From contig CANPDS010000123.1 in assembly GCA_947573015.1 (NCBI GenBank), forward strand, positions 1 to 7,658: a stretch of DNA of 7,658 nt, in the 5' to 3' direction. Below are positions 5,984-7,658 of the stretch, piece by piece. How positions within the stretch are numbered: the stretch's first letter is position 1; every line of letters begins with the position of its first letter. Under the pieces are notes generated by a model. It did not search any database, had not been told where the DNA came from, and saw only the letters and a program-made list of their open reading frames with translations. The translations under genes were made by a program, and so were the position numbers. The stretch is from an uncultured Muribaculum sp. (GTDB taxonomy: Bacteria; Bacteroidota; Bacteroidia; Bacteroidales; Muribaculaceae).

Positions 5984-7009
5984 ATGACAACCCAGAACGA
6001 CCATATCGACCAGTTTATCGCCGACTTCCTTTGCGGGGAACTCGCCGCTGCCGATCGCGTCGAGCTGGAGCAGTGGATAGCGGCACATCCCGACAACCGC
6101 GACCGCTTCATGCGTATGCGCGAGATATGGCGTGCAAGCCGGGCTGACAGCCACTCGCCCCTTGGCGGATTCGATGCCGACAAAGCATTCCAGGAGTTCC
6201 GCATGCGATGCAACGACCAGTCGGCCGCTGAATCCGCCCAATTGCCACCCGTACGGCACACCCTGCGCTCATTTCTGGGCTATGCCGCAACACTGGCAAT
6301 CGGCATAGGAGCCACCGCGCTCTTCTTTCTCTCAGAAAGTCGTGCCAACACGCTCCCGGATGAATATGTAGAACTGATAGCTCCCGAGGGCTCGCAATCA
6401 CGAGTAAACCTCCCCGACGGCAGCTACGTGATGCTCAACGGAGGCTCATCGCTCAGCTACACCACAGCCTATGGCACCACCCAACGCGATGTAAAGCTGT
6501 CGGGCGAAGGATACTTCAGCGTGGCCCACGACAACGACACTCCATTCACCGTCGATCTCGACGGTGCAAAAGTCAAAGTCTACGGCACCACATTCACCAT
6601 CACAAGTTACCCCGACGATTCAATCGCCACTGTAGCATTGATAGCCGGACACCTCGGCATGGTGAGCCAACGCGACACATCAGAGCGCCACATAACCTCC
6701 GGCCAGACCCTTCTGCTCGACCGGGCCACCGGACAGTTGGCAGAGTCGCCCTACTCTCAGTCGCATGCCGACTGGACACGGGGAGTGCTCAACTACGATC
6801 ATGTACCGCTCTCTACCCTCCTCCGGTCGCTTGAGCGCACCTACGGAACCACAATAGTAATAGCCGACTCTACGCTTGGCAACATGAAAGTGTCGGCAAA
6901 ATTCTTCCGCAGTTCGCAATCGCTCGACGATGTGCTGAGTTCCCTCGCCGCCACAGGCCGTCTACACTACGACCGCACAGCCAGCGGTATTACCATCTTC
7001 CCTAACTGA
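5984..7009 (+). CDS. FecR-family transmembrane anti-sigma factor with C-terminal DUF4974
   Basis: Inner-membrane regulator of 341 residues that holds the ECF sigma factor and passes on the receptor signal. The cytoplasmic N-terminal part (1-95) begins DHIDQFIADFLCGELAAADRVELEQW, the usual anti-sigma helical region. A single membrane segment lies at about 97-116 (FLGYAATLAIGIGATALFFL). The periplasmic FecR domain follows at about 127-225 (VELIAPEGSQSRVNLPDGSYVMLNGGSSL, GEGYFSVAHDNDTPFTV and VKVYGTTFTI). The C-terminal DUF4974 domain is at about 270-338. Length and order are those of complete Bacteroidetes FecR proteins; nothing is missing. It is the second gene of the sigma operon, and the SusC-like receptor begins 127 bases after its stop with no terminator between, so read-through is possible. 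In the FecA/FecR/FecI paradigm the receptor STN domain contacts the periplasmic part of this protein, which then frees the sigma factor. Confidence 0.95.
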   Translation: MTTQNDHIDQFIADFLCGELAAADRVELEQWIAAHPDNRDRFMRMREIWRASRADSHSPLGGFDADKAFQEFRMRCNDQSAAESAQLPPVRHTLRSFLGYAATLAIGIGATALFFLSESRANTLPDEYVELIAPEGSQSRVNLPDGSYVMLNGGSSLSYTTAYGTTQRDVKLSGEGYFSVAHDNDTPFTVDLDGAKVKVYGTTFTITSYPDDSIATVALIAGHLGMVSQRDTSERHITSGQTLLLDRATGQLAESPYSQSHADWTRGVLNYDHVPLSTLLRSLERTYGTTIVIADSTLGNMKVSAKFFRSSQSLDDVLSSLAATGRLHYDRTASGITIFPN

Positions 7010-7039
7010 CATCAGGCCAACGCCACCAACCCCCTGCAC

Positions 7040-7093
7040 TAAAGTCTTTATTGCCCAATACCTTAAAGTCTTTTACCGCATCCCTAAAGCTTA
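7040..7093. promoter_or_regulatory. Three spaced TAAAG/CTTTA-type repeats upstream of the receptor gene
   Basis: TAAAGTCTTT occurs at 7040-7049 and again at 7064-7073, exactly 24 bases apart, and a shorter form TAAAGCTTA follows at 7085-7093. The first copy extends to TAAAGTCTTTA, a 5-bp inverted repeat around a central T; the second is AAAG-T-CTTT; the third lacks the central T. They lie 44-97 bases before the receptor ATG at 7137. No TTTG/TAnnTTTG promoter is visible in this gap. They may be regulator binding sites or part of the ECF-dependent promoter (inference). Confidence 0.45.
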
Positions 7094-7136
7094 TCCAATC
7101 AATTATTATACTCAAATCTAAACCAACCGTATCCTT

Positions 7137-7658
7137 ATGAAAATTAAAAGGATTTTGCTATCCGCACTCACGGTACCCTCATGTGCGGCGATGCTGATGG
7201 CCCAGTCACTGAGCCTCAACACCTCCGACACCACCGTGAAACAAGCCATGGCCGAGATTGAGCGCCAGACGGGCTATACATTCGTCTACGCCGATACCGA
7301 CCTCAACACCAGTCAGAAAGTAAGCGTAAAGGCCGATAATCTCCGTGCTGCAGTGGCACAGTTGCTCAAAGGCCAGAACGCCGACTTCACCATCAACGGC
7401 AAAAACATCGTGATCAAAGCCGCCGATGCGAAAACCTCCGGCACCGCAAAGGGCGATAAAGTCACCGTAAAAGGTGTGGTGCTCGACAATTTCGGCGATC
7501 CTGCCATCGGTGCCACAGTAATGGTGAAGGGCACCACCAACGGCTGCTCGACCGACCTCGATGGCAACTACACACTCTCCAACGTGCCCGACAACGCCAC
7601 CATCGTATTCTCGATGATCGGATGCATGCCTCGCGAGATTGCCGCCTCCGACACTAAA
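7137..7658 (+). CDS. SusC-like TonB-dependent outer-membrane receptor with STN domain (3' end beyond window)
   Basis: Only the first 174 codons are present; complete members have about 1000-1200 residues. The start ATG at 7137 begins a signal peptide (MKIKRILLSAL, hydrophobic core, cleavage near MAQ at 21-23). Next is an STN (secretin/TonB short N-terminal) domain at about 24-95, with IERQTGYTFVYAD and KVSVKADNL, the module that signals to FecR proteins. A carboxypeptidase-D regulatory-like beta-sandwich begins at about 108 (VTVKGVVLDNFGDPAIGATV, then STDLDGNYTLSNVPDNATIVFS), the usual N-terminal extension of SusC proteins. The TonB plug and barrel lie outside the window. Family knowledge says such receptors import glycans or other large nutrients across the outer membrane with a SusD lipoprotein, expected next downstream. 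Together with the preceding sigma and anti-sigma genes it forms a self-regulated uptake locus. The ligand cannot be told from this part. Confidence 0.93.
   Translation, partial: MKIKRILLSALTVPSCAAMLMAQSLSLNTSDTTVKQAMAEIERQTGYTFVYADTDLNTSQKVSVKADNLRAAVAQLLKGQNADFTINGKNIVIKAADAKTSGTAKGDKVTVKGVVLDNFGDPAIGATVMVKGTTNGCSTDLDGNYTLSNVPDNATIVFSMIGCMPREIAASDTK

Overview
The window reads as chromosomal DNA of a Bacteroidales bacterium with moderately high GC coding sequence, most likely from the Muribaculaceae or a related gut group (the family level is an inference). The grounds are an ECF sigma factor / FecR anti-sigma / SusC-like receptor cluster, an exact Bacteroidetes-type promoter (TTTG, 20-bp spacer, TAnnTTTG) in front of a tRNA gene, no Shine-Dalgarno sequences in front of the genes, and a tRNA gene without an encoded CCA.

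Layout. (1) Bases 1-852, + strand: the C-terminal three quarters of rlmN, cut by the window start. (2) Bases 853-1134: a convergent gap with two strong hairpin terminators. (3) Bases 1135-3540, - strand: a secreted family GH31 alpha-glucosidase or alpha-transglucosylase. (4) Bases 3541-3797: a divergent promoter region. (5) Bases 3798-3871, + strand: tRNA-Asp(GTC) followed by its own terminator. (6) Bases 4076-5101, + strand: a PP2C-type protein phosphatase with an unusual hydrophobic N-terminal segment, followed by a terminator. (7) Bases 5312-7658, + strand: an ECF sigma factor, its FecR-type membrane anti-sigma factor, and the first 174 codons of a SusC-like TonB-dependent receptor with an STN signalling domain, running off the window end.

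How the genes work together. The last three form a classical trans-envelope switch. The outer-membrane receptor senses its ligand, its periplasmic STN domain contacts the periplasmic part of the anti-sigma factor, and the sigma factor is released to transcribe the receptor operon, probably including a SusD partner beyond the window. The GH31 enzyme could process alpha-glucan oligosaccharides in the periplasm, but it is transcribed away from this cluster and shows no physical link to it. RlmN, tRNA-Asp and the phosphatase are separate units.

Most of the window is ordinary. The points most worth a second look are three evenly spaced TAAAG/CTTTA-type repeats ahead of the receptor gene, a perfect 9-bp inverted repeat ending directly at the sigma factor start codon, the apparent export signal on the PP2C phosphatase, and the sequence resemblance between the anti-sigma C-terminus and the receptor STN domain. 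I see no CRISPR array, insertion sequence or prophage.
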